Source: UBA4971 sp029551185 (GTDB lineage: Bacteria; Bacillota; SHA-98; UBA4971). From it: a stretch of DNA of 64,000 bases. Positions within the stretch are counted from its first letter, which is position 1. Each line of letters opens with the position of its first letter. Below, piece by piece: positions 58,056 to 64,000 of the stretch. The stretch is taken from NCBI GenBank assembly GCA_035593725.1, contig DAOSZN010000006.1, forward strand, positions 27,528 to 91,527, written 5' to 3'. The notes under the pieces were generated by a model, which made no database searches, was not told where the DNA came from, and saw nothing but the letters and a program-made list of their open reading frames with translations. The position numbers and the translations under genes are program-made.

Positions 58056-58786
58056 ACATGACATGCAAAAATCGCTCAACTCATTCCACAGGTATTAAGG
58101 CGGACAGCGATACGTTCCGAAGACAAAGTACGGTAAAGACCGACTGCATAGGTTTGGCCTCTCCTGCCTGCCTGCGAGGCGTATGTATACTTTTGTTCCG
58201 GCTCCTCTGCCCGTTGCTTGTGATCGCCCTTATCGGGGTAACAGTCTCAGGTTGTCAGATTGAAAAAAAGGCTCCGCAGTCTAAAAGCAGGCTGCTGGAC
58301 AGGCCTTATGATGAAAATGTAGAAGTTCCGTCAGGTGACCCTGATTTCCCACCCCTCGGCAATCACTGGGTAGTTGACCCGGACTATCTGGTAGGGGAGC
58401 CTGCCGTCCGGATGGCAGATGAAACACTCAACGACTTGAAATCCCAGCGTATCGCTGAGATAGCAATCGTTGTCCAAAAAGGCGTCAAACACCCGGTTGA
58501 ATGGTCCACTCACTACGGTAGATGGATCAGGCTGGGTGAAGCGGAAGGATCCCACCGGAACAACGGTATTGTATTCTTGATAATACCTGACGCAGATCGC
58601 GAATCAGGAAGAGTTTGGTATAGTATCGGCAGAGGCTTGCCGAAGCTGACGTCATCTGATATGGGCCCTCTTCTTGAAGAGGCAGCCTCATACGCTAATG
58701 CTGACGATCTTGACGGAACAGTGATATCTATCGCAAGAAATATCCATGATATCGTCGGAAGGATATACGGGAGGCGGGAGAAATGA
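58046..58786 (+). CDS. TPM-domain lipoprotein
   Basis: A 246-residue exported protein with a TPM (YgcG/PsbP-repair-type) domain. A hydrophobic segment (about 49-69) ends in the lipobox VSGC (Cys70), so the mature protein is probably lipid-anchored outside the membrane. The TPM domain (about 110-240) shows DPDYLVGEPAVRMADETLNDL, a central IAIVVQKGV strand and GIVFLIIPDADRESGRVWYSIGRGL. The ATG overlaps the end of the Cys-tail gene. A shorter start nearer the hydrophobic segment is possible because the first about 45 residues are atypical for a signal peptide. TPM proteins are linked to membrane and photosystem quality control; no enzymatic role is claimed here. Confidence 0.85.
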   Translation: MVLNMTCKNRSTHSTGIKADSDTFRRQSTVKTDCIGLASPACLRGVCILLFRLLCPLLVIALIGVTVSGCQIEKKAPQSKSRLLDRPYDENVEVPSGDPDFPPLGNHWVVDPDYLVGEPAVRMADETLNDLKSQRIAEIAIVVQKGVKHPVEWSTHYGRWIRLGEAEGSHRNNGIVFLIIPDADRESGRVWYSIGRGLPKLTSSDMGPLLEEAASYANADDLDGTVISIARNIHDIVGRIYGRREK

Positions 58787-59418
58787 GAAAAGGTTGCCTA
58801 TGGGGGGCAATAATAGGTATTGTAATCCTAGTTGTGGTTATTTCCGGATTCTACTGGATTATGGGGATACAGAGAAACCTGGTTCAGCGACAGCAAAGTG
58901 TGTTGGCGCAAGAAGGTCGTTATGGGGCTGCTCTTGAAACGTTGAGCGAGAAAATAAAGGGAATATGGGCAATTCAGCAAGATTTCCTTGAACACGAAAA
59001 GGACACCCTAACTGATGTGATAAGAGCAAGAGCGGAAGCTTTGGATCGCTCGGGCCGGGAATTCAGAGACGCAGTTGCTGAAGGAGATCCTGATAAGACT
59101 ATCGAGGCGGCTACGAGATTCCAGGAAGCGGCTCGCGGACTTTCACTGTCCGCTAATGTTGTCGCTCTTCAAGAAGCCTATCCTCAGCTGTTTTCGCCTC
59201 CTATAGTACAACAGACCATGCGCAGCCTTGAAGAAGCGGTAAATGAGATTCGCACAGCACTGGATGATTGGCAAGTGTCTATCAGAGCTTACAATACCTA
59301 TCGAGGGCAATGGCCACAAAGCTTCGTGGCAGGGCCTCTGGGCTTCCCTGAGTCTTACGATTACTATAAGGCTGAGAAAGCTAAATTGGATATGGATAAG
59401 CTGATGCCCGCCAAGTAG
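58783..59418 (+). CDS. LemA-family membrane protein
   Basis: A 211-residue protein with an N-terminal transmembrane helix (about 6-28, WGAIIGIVILVVVISGFYW) and a helical-bundle domain typical of LemA. Characteristic features are NLVQRQQSVLAQEG, a long heptad helix, NEIRTALDDWQVSIRAYNTYRGQWP and the end FPESYDYYKAEKAKL. LemA proteins are found with TPM-domain proteins in many bacteria and archaea; their biochemical role is unknown. The ATG overlaps the stop of the TPM gene (ATGA), so all four genes from the radical SAM enzyme onward form one translationally coupled unit. Confidence 0.85.
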   Translation: MRKGCLWGAIIGIVILVVVISGFYWIMGIQRNLVQRQQSVLAQEGRYGAALETLSEKIKGIWAIQQDFLEHEKDTLTDVIRARAEALDRSGREFRDAVAEGDPDKTIEAATRFQEAARGLSLSANVVALQEAYPQLFSPPIVQQTMRSLEEAVNEIRTALDDWQVSIRAYNTYRGQWPQSFVAGPLGFPESYDYYKAEKAKLDMDKLMPAK

Positions 59419-59487
59419 CGGAGCTCAAGACAGGATAGGCTTAAGCCTACCTACAAGAAATAAAGAAGGGAAAAGAAGGGGTGAGTT

Positions 59488-60711
59488 ATGTTGACGAGTA
59501 CCGTTATTGAACTCTCGGGACATATTATCGATTCGAGGACCCTTCCTAAGGTGCTAGACGCTATTATCGAACGAGGTGGCGACTTCGACATCGAAGAATT
59601 CAAAGTAGGTAGGAAAAATGAAGACCCTAGTTACGCCAGAATACTGATTAAAGCTGAAAGCCAGAAAGATCTTGACACGATACTGGATGAAACAAGGCCA
59701 TTAGGCGCGGTCGAAATCCATCAGGATGAGATAACAACAGAACCTGCGCCGCAAGACGGAGTATTCCCTGACAACTTCTATTCCAGCACAAATCTGGACA
59801 CGTTTGTGAAAATCCGTGGTTCGTGGATTCCTGTGGACAATATTGAAATGGACTGCGGAATTGTCGTAGACTTCTCCGTTACTCCTCCGACAGCTCGCTG
59901 TATGCCTATAGGCAACATTAGAAAAGGTGACAACGTAATTGTCGGAGGCAAAGGCATCAAGGTGGTTCCCTTGGAGAAGTCAAGAAAACGAGAGGTCTTC
60001 AGTTTCATGGGAAGCGCGGTCTCCAGCGAACGTCCTAAGATTCTGGCCTTGGCCAATATCGCGGAGACGATGAAAGACATCAGAGCCAGTGGCAAGAAAA
60101 TCCTTGCAGTGGTAGGACCTGCGGTTATTCATACCGGCGCAGGCAAGCACCTGTCCTCCCTTATAGAAGCAGGCTATATAAACGTGTTATTCGGTGGAAA
60201 TGCAGTAGCGACCCATGATGTAGAGTGGGCCTTGCTCGGGACATCTTTAGGCGTCTATTTGGAAACCGGGATTGCAGCTCCTCAAGGTCATATCCACCAT
60301 ATCAAAGCGATTAACGCTATCCGCAAGTATGGGAGCTTTGAAAAAGCCGTAGAAGCAGGCGTTCTTACCAAAGGAGTCATGTACTCGTGTGTAAAACACG
60401 GTGTAGATTATGTGCTGGCAGGGTCGATACGGGATGATGGCCCGATGCCGGGTGTTATTACCGATTCTGTTAAAGCTCAAGAAGCCATGCGTCGCAATTT
60501 GAAAGACGTCGAGTTGGCGCTGATGCTGTCTACAATGCTGCACTCTATCGCTACAGGCAACCTATTGCCGGGGCGCGTAAAAACAGTATGTGTTGACATT
60601 AACCCTGCTACTGTCACAAAGCTTGCAGACCGCGGAAGTCACCAGGCTGTGGGTATCGTCAGTGACGTTGAGCTGTTCTTAAAAGAACTGGCGCATCAAC
60701 TTGTAGGGTAG
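59488..60711 (+). CDS. LOR/SDH-domain protein, ornithine cyclodeaminase-type (TIGR00300 family)
   Basis: A 407-residue protein. The N-terminal LOR/SDH domain (about 1-100; IELSGHIIDSRTLPKVLDAI) is followed by a linker and a C-terminal nucleotide-binding part with GKKILAVVGPAVIHTGAGKHLSSLI and YINVLFGGNAVATHDVEWAL, then GIAAPQGHIHHIKAINAIR. This layout is that of the TIGR00300 family. Archaeal and cyanobacterial members (for example the C-terminal part of ArgZ/AgrE) convert ornithine to proline and ammonia with NAD, so that reaction is the best guess. The ATG follows AGAAGGGGTGAG. It lies 70 nt after the lemA-like gene and may have its own promoter. Confidence 0.82.
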   Translation: MLTSTVIELSGHIIDSRTLPKVLDAIIERGGDFDIEEFKVGRKNEDPSYARILIKAESQKDLDTILDETRPLGAVEIHQDEITTEPAPQDGVFPDNFYSSTNLDTFVKIRGSWIPVDNIEMDCGIVVDFSVTPPTARCMPIGNIRKGDNVIVGGKGIKVVPLEKSRKREVFSFMGSAVSSERPKILALANIAETMKDIRASGKKILAVVGPAVIHTGAGKHLSSLIEAGYINVLFGGNAVATHDVEWALLGTSLGVYLETGIAAPQGHIHHIKAINAIRKYGSFEKAVEAGVLTKGVMYSCVKHGVDYVLAGSIRDDGPMPGVITDSVKAQEAMRRNLKDVELALMLSTMLHSIATGNLLPGRVKTVCVDINPATVTKLADRGSHQAVGIVSDVELFLKELAHQLVG

Positions 60712-60772
60712 TAACATAGAATCACAATCTGTCGCAACATGTTGAAAGCGCAGATAAACGGGGTGTTGGGAA

Positions 60773-61798
60773 TTGGGAAGTATCACAGACGTGCCGGGAG
60801 TGCTTGTGGGACATGCTGAGGACAGAGAAGGGCTTACCGGCTGCACTGTCGTGATGGCTATGGACGGTGCAGTAGCCGGGGTGGATGTAAGGGGGTCAGC
60901 CCCGGGCACCAGAGAGACTGATCTTATGCGGCCTTGTAACTTGGTAGAGAAGGTCCATGCAATTATGTTGGCCGGCGGTAGCGCATATGGCTTGGATGCA
61001 GCGTGTGGCGCTATGAAGTTCCTGGAGGAGCGGGGCGTTGGATTCGAGACAGGCTTTGGTGTGGTTCCCATTGTCGGCGGGGCTGTTATTTTTGACCTTG
61101 ACATTGGAAGCCCAAAAGCGCGTCCTGACCGCGAAATGGGGTACTTGGCATGCAAAAACGCGTCTTCTTGCCCACCGGCGGAAGGCAATGTCGGAGCGGG
61201 AATAGGCGCAACTGTAGGCAAGCTTCACGGCTTCCGGCACGCCATGAAAGGCGGGCTGGGGACTTGGTCTGTAACGCTGGGTACAGGCAATGATTCAAGC
61301 AGAAGGCAAGTCCCTGTTATTGTCGGTGCAATAGTAGTAGTCAACGCGCTGGGCAACATAGTAGACCCAAAATCAGGGGAAATAATTGCAGGCGCATATG
61401 ACAGGGACGCCCGCAAGTTTCTGTCCAAGACATGTCAGACCGGCGATCATGACAGCAAGAAGCATGGAAGCAGTACAGGTAGTTTACGGGGCTTTGCAGG
61501 CAACACCACTATCGGAGTAATAGCTACAAACGCAGCCTTATCTAAAGAAGGCGCAAACAAAGTCGCTCAAATGGCACATGACGGCTTGGCCAGGGTGATA
61601 CATCCCGTACACACAATGTACGACGGAGATACGATTTTTGCACTTTCAACAGGTAACGCGTCACTTACCGGAGAGCTTGCATCTGACATATCGGCTGTTG
61701 GAGAAGCTGCAACACGCACAATGGAAATTGCAGTCATACGAGGTATTAAGAACGCCTCCGGGCTGGGATCGATTCCTGACGCAAGCAGTGTTTGTTAG
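60773..61798 (+). CDS. P1 (DmpA/S58) family peptidase
   Basis: A 341-residue member of the DmpA/L-aminopeptidase-D-esterase family, Ntn-like enzymes that cleave themselves and act on N-terminal amino acids or beta-peptides. The start region ITDVPGVLVGHAEDREGLTGCTVV is diagnostic. The oxyanion-binding MLAGGSAYGLDAACGAM follows. The autoproteolysis/nucleophile region is in GNTTIGVIATNAALSKEGANK, and HTMYDGDTIFALSTG closes the fold. TTG at 60773 follows GGGGTGTTGGGAA. It is 61 nt after the LOR/SDH gene and probably co-transcribed with it. Confidence 0.9.
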   Translation: MGSITDVPGVLVGHAEDREGLTGCTVVMAMDGAVAGVDVRGSAPGTRETDLMRPCNLVEKVHAIMLAGGSAYGLDAACGAMKFLEERGVGFETGFGVVPIVGGAVIFDLDIGSPKARPDREMGYLACKNASSCPPAEGNVGAGIGATVGKLHGFRHAMKGGLGTWSVTLGTGNDSSRRQVPVIVGAIVVVNALGNIVDPKSGEIIAGAYDRDARKFLSKTCQTGDHDSKKHGSSTGSLRGFAGNTTIGVIATNAALSKEGANKVAQMAHDGLARVIHPVHTMYDGDTIFALSTGNASLTGELASDISAVGEAATRTMEIAVIRGIKNASGLGSIPDASSVC

Positions 61799-61996
61799 CC
61801 GCACATAGAAGGATTTTTCATTTATGCCGTGAATAATATAGTGGATATATCGGAGCATAGGATGAAACATAACTGGATGCAGACTCCGGATCCTCTTGAG
61901 ACCGGAAATCTGCTCCATCACAGTTACTTGTCGGCTTTGCTCAGCAATTCATAACGTCCGGCACCCGGAAAGGGGCTGGAACGGAGGTGTCGTAAA

Positions 61997-62530
61997 ATGA
62001 AACTTGATACGAGGCAGATAGTTATTTCGGGTTTACTGGTAGCCCTGGCATTGGTTCTTGGCATTACAGGGCTTGGATTCATCCCGATGCCCACTCCGGC
62101 AGGCGCCGCAACTCTCATGCATGTCCCCGTGGAACTCGCAGGTATTCTGGAAGGACCTGTCGTCGGATCATTCGTCGGACTTATTTTCGGCCTTTTCACT
62201 CTTAGGTTTCTGGCAGACCCACGAGTCGTTATCCCTGCACGCCTTCTCATTGGTATAGTATCATACCTGGTATACGCAGGATGTGGCAAGAAGCCATGGA
62301 GCATCCCGCTTGCCGCAATTGCCGGAAGCCTGACGAATACCGTGGGAACCCTGGGTCTGGCAGTCATGTTCGGGTATATGCCTCTCTCAGGCGCTGAAGG
62401 GGCAATTGGCATAGCTCTGCTCCAAGGGGCACCGGAAGCGATATTAGCTGCAGTTATAATTACACCTGTAGTCATTGCAGTAAAGCGGCTGGAAGCGCAT
62501 AAGCCTGTTCGTGCCAACCGTTGTTATTAA
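61997..62530 (+). CDS. ECF transporter S-component
   Basis: Small substrate-binding membrane protein (177 residues) of an energy-coupling-factor importer. It has about five to six hydrophobic helices; the first carries GLLVALALVLGITGLGFIPMP. LMHVPVELAGILEGPVVGSFVGLIFGL is typical of the ECF-riboflavin/pantothenate-like branch. The substrate cannot be assigned from sequence. No riboswitch that I recognise lies in the 198-bp region upstream. ATG after GGAGGTGTCGTAAA is well defined. A terminator follows. The energising ATPase and T-component are not nearby, as usual for group II systems. Confidence 0.82.
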   Translation: MKLDTRQIVISGLLVALALVLGITGLGFIPMPTPAGAATLMHVPVELAGILEGPVVGSFVGLIFGLFTLRFLADPRVVIPARLLIGIVSYLVYAGCGKKPWSIPLAAIAGSLTNTVGTLGLAVMFGYMPLSGAEGAIGIALLQGAPEAILAAVIITPVVIAVKRLEAHKPVRANRCY

Positions 62531-62581
62531 GATAATCTGACAGGATTAAGCATGCGAATTATCCAATAGCAAAGCAACTCA

Positions 62582-62616
62582 GGCCGGGTTATCTTAATCC
62601 GGCCGTTTCGTCTTTT
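62582..62616 (+). terminator. Intrinsic terminator after the ECF S-component
   Basis: GGCCGGGTT (62582-62590) pairs with AATCCGGCC (62596-62604) with one G-T pair and a 5-nt loop. GTTTCGTCTTTT follows. Confidence 0.8.
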
Positions 62617-62718
62617 ATGAGCCTCCCTCGGCGCTTCTTCGGACTTCAAGACACTATATGAGTCCCTACAATGTCTACCGAATTCAGCAACGCCTTGAAT
62701 CTTGCTCTAATAGCATAA

Positions 62719-62744
62719 CCTGAATCAAAGGGTTCTGATTCAGG
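62719..62744 (-). terminator. Hairpin after the GRIGG-repeat gene
   Basis: CCTGAATC (62719-62726) and GATTCAGG (62737-62744) form a perfect 8-bp stem with a 10-nt loop, five bases beyond the stop codon on the minus strand. Only a short TTATGCTATT follows, so it is a weak terminator or mRNA-end structure. Confidence 0.45.
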
Positions 62745-62748
62745 ACTA

Positions 62749-63261
62749 TTAATTCCCGCCTCTGCCACTGGAAGAGCCTGAACTACGGCTTTGCATGACC
62801 CTATAGTAGTAGTACGTAATAACAGCCATTAGCGCTGACACTATAGGAGGGAAGTCTTCTGAGATTCTAATGTCAACTGACTTACCGTATATCCCCCCGC
62901 CAAGACGCCCGGTAATAGACCCATGGGATACTATAAGATTGCAGTCAAAGCCGAGATTTGCCCCTCCACATCTACCTGTGATACGATCCGTGCCTAGAAT
63001 GTCGACATCGTTACCGATGACAGTACCGCCAAGTCGACCGAAGACACGATCAGGTTTGAACTTGATATCCACGGATTTGCCGATAACAACACCTCCGATA
63101 CGTCCTGTAATAGCACCAAGACGCGAATCGACTTTAAGGTCAATGTCTGCGCCGAAGACATCTCCCCCAATTCGTCCGGTGATGCGCCCTCCCGTAGTTA
63201 CGCATGAGACGGTGAACCCACCGATAGTCCCCCCGACTCTTCCCGAAATAGATGAGGTCAT
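62749..63261 (-). CDS. GRIGG-repeat protein of unknown function
   Basis: A 170-residue protein not recognised from any family I know. It consists of six imperfect repeats of about 22 residues starting near residues 5, 27, 51, 73, 94 and 116. Each has the core ITGRIGGxVxGxxVDI, with Gly, Arg and alternating hydrophobics. The alternation suggests a beta-solenoid. The fourth repeat carries an extra pair of cysteines (GRCGG and FDCNL). A hydrophobic segment (about 137-152, VSALMAVITYYYY) and a Ser/Gly-rich tail end the protein; there is no signal peptide. The ATG follows GGGGGAGG. It lies downstream of the Rrf2 regulator and a small membrane ORF and may be their target. Confidence 0.75.
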   Translation of the reverse strand: MTSSISGRVGGTIGGFTVSCVTTGGRITGRIGGDVFGADIDLKVDSRLGAITGRIGGVVIGKSVDIKFKPDRVFGRLGGTVIGNDVDILGTDRITGRCGGANLGFDCNLIVSHGSITGRLGGGIYGKSVDIRISEDFPPIVSALMAVITYYYYRVMQSRSSGSSSGRGGN

Positions 63262-63328
63262 CGGCCTCCCCCTTTTCCAAAGGCTTTTTTCTTCCCCGGA
63301 TGCGAAAGCCGGATTGTCTTCCCGCAGG

Positions 63329-63451
63329 TTAGGTGACAGGACTTCTCTCAGTCCATCGGCTTAGCAGACATGCCCGGAAGACTGTTATGGCTCCGAGGAG
63401 TATCCCCTGAGCCATAAGTATGTCTGAACTAACTATGCTTAAACGTTGCAT
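63329..63451 (-). CDS. Possible 40-residue membrane peptide
   Basis: A short frame of 40 residues starts six bases after the Rrf2 stop codon and ends 68 bases before the GRIGG-repeat start. It has a hydrophobic segment (about 10-26, DILMAQGILLGAITVF) followed by basic residues (SRWTER), as in small membrane proteins. GGAG and AGGTG lie upstream of the ATG with imperfect spacing. The same DNA contains nested inverted repeats (TTATGGCTC/GAGCCATAA inside CAGACAT/ATGTCTG, 63366-63427), so the region could instead be an mRNA structure. Confidence 0.35.
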   Translation of the reverse strand: MQRLSIVSSDILMAQGILLGAITVFRACLLSRWTERSPVT

Positions 63452-63456
63452 ATCAC

Positions 63457-63915
63457 CTATGCTCCAGGCATGGATTTGAGATCTTTCTCCTCAAGCGTAT
63501 TCATCTCCAGGCGGGACTTGATCTCCAGAAGGTCAGCCAAGGTAGTGTTTTCAGCAATGTGATCCACACTCATCTGAGCCTTGACCCACAATAGATTAAG
63601 AGGACATACTTGTTTGCGTTCACAATGGTATTCCGGCAAGACGCATGGTTTGATTGTAGGAGGCTCGCCTGCGACTTCCACCACATCACTTACAGTGATC
63701 TCTCGAGGATCCGCCACCAGCTTGACTCCGCCTTTGCATCCCCTGGCAGAATCTACCCAGCCTGTTTTTGTGAGAAGGGCCATTAGCTGAGGCATATACT
63801 TCGGCGATATTCCCTGCCTCTCAGCTACGTCTTTAGATACTACATATTCGTCAGTGCCATTAATCGCTAAGTCCATAAGAGTCAGGAGAAGATACTCCAA
63901 CTTATTGGTGACCAT
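63457..63915 (-). CDS. Rrf2-family transcriptional regulator with Fe-S cysteines
   Basis: A 152-residue DNA-binding protein of the Rrf2/IscR/NsrR family. The winged helix is at the N-terminus (LEYLLLTLMDLAIN, then VVSKDVAERQGISPKYMPQLMALLTKTGWVDSARG). Three cysteines in CVLPEYHCERKQVCPLNLLW (C-x6-C-x5-C, about residues 92-105) are at the Fe-S cluster position, so it probably senses iron-sulfur status, oxygen or nitric oxide. The closest functional analogue among IscR, NsrR and CymR-like proteins cannot be decided. The ATG follows AAGGAGACGATGCA. It heads a putative operon with the small membrane ORF and the GRIGG-repeat protein. Confidence 0.92.
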   Translation of the reverse strand: MVTNKLEYLLLTLMDLAINGTDEYVVSKDVAERQGISPKYMPQLMALLTKTGWVDSARGCKGGVKLVADPREITVSDVVEVAGEPPTIKPCVLPEYHCERKQVCPLNLLWVKAQMSVDHIAENTTLADLLEIKSRLEMNTLEEKDLKSMPGA

Positions 63916-63953
63916 TGCATCGTCTCCTTATATATTACTAATGGCCCTCGTTA

Positions 63954-63982
63954 TATTTAACACAACCAATTATCACTGTCAA
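63954..63982 (-). promoter_or_regulatory. Promoter of the Rrf2 operon
   Basis: A perfect -35 TTGACA (63977-63982) and a -10 TAAATA (63954-63959) are separated by 17 bp on the minus strand. Transcription would start about 30 nt before the Rrf2 start codon. No clear Rrf2-type inverted repeat is visible over it. Confidence 0.7.
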
Positions 63983-64000
63983 CTCATATCATACAAAAAA

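Noticed and set aside
59430..59455. TAGGCTTAAGCCTA palindrome after the LemA-like gene
   Set aside because: Only 14 bp with no loop or T-run; too short to be a convincing terminator or operator.
61799..61996. Riboswitch upstream of the ECF S-component
   Set aside because: Only short stems such as TCCGG/CCGGA were found, and no conserved core of a vitamin or metal riboswitch that I know.
62749..63261. DNA-level tandem repeat in the GRIGG gene
   Set aside because: Repeats are recognisable in protein but strongly diverged at the DNA level, so this is not a recent repeat expansion or a CRISPR-like array.

Overview
The window looks like chromosomal DNA of an endospore-forming, probably anaerobic member of the Firmicutes. 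The evidence is a full-length SpoIIE, a LysM coat-type protein without a signal peptide, AddAB rather than RecBCD, strong GGAGG-type ribosome binding sites with many TTG and GTG starts, a TPP-riboswitch-controlled ThiT thiamine transporter and an ECF S-component. A V-type ATPase, an adenosylcobalamin-dependent (oxygen-independent) ribonucleotide reductase and an Fe-S type Rrf2 regulator fit an anaerobic, possibly sodium-coupled lifestyle. I cannot assign the species from sequence alone. No rRNA, tRNA, CRISPR array, IS element or prophage was seen.

Layout. 1-6.2 kb (minus): M16 peptidase, argS, a membrane protein, a metallo-beta-lactamase-fold hydrolase and pyrG. 6.3-14.9 kb (minus): nine-gene V-type ATPase operon in Enterococcus ntp order (H/G-I-K-E-C-F-A-B-D), with a clear promoter and an intrinsic terminator. 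15.2-15.5 kb (plus): an unexplained structured RNA candidate with its own terminator. 15.5-19.9 kb (minus): trxB, dac-type carboxypeptidase, thiolase, and an exported protein whose promoter lies inside a 37-bp perfect palindrome. 20.0-28.4 kb (minus): nrdJ, a 1675-residue alpha-2-macroglobulin/VanW fusion and a membrane-anchored AMMECR1 protein. 28.6-29.8 kb (plus): LysM-LysM-BsuPI protein and a NifU-like scaffold. 30-38 kb (minus): hutU, ftsH, tilS, spoIIE. 38.4-41.8 kb (minus): MacB-type tripartite efflux/export operon. 42.1-47.8 kb (mixed): Yip1 membrane protein, adenine deaminase, 2-hydroxyacid dehydrogenase, TPP riboswitch-thiT, and a Myb/SANT-like coiled-coil regulator. 48-55.4 kb (minus): addB-addA. 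55.5-62.5 kb (plus): the radical SAM/Cys-tail/TPM/LemA operon, then an ornithine-cyclodeaminase-type LOR/SDH protein, a P1 peptidase and an ECF S-component. 62.7-63.9 kb (minus): Rrf2 regulator, a 40-residue membrane ORF and a GRIGG-repeat protein.

The most promising undescribed system is the four-gene operon at 55.5-59.4 kb. A radical SAM/SPASM enzyme overlaps the start of a single-pass membrane protein with a cytosolic tail carrying ten cysteines in a CACAC pattern. A TPM-domain lipoprotein and a LemA-like protein follow. The layout resembles a peptide-modifying maturase next to its substrate, but here the substrate would be the tail of a membrane protein and the partners would be membrane-quality-control-like proteins. 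Other items worth checking are the alpha-2-macroglobulin/VanW fusion, a TPP aptamer with an internal tandem duplication, the palindromic promoter at 19.9 kb, the structured RNA at 15.2-15.5 kb, and the Rrf2/small ORF/GRIGG-repeat cluster.
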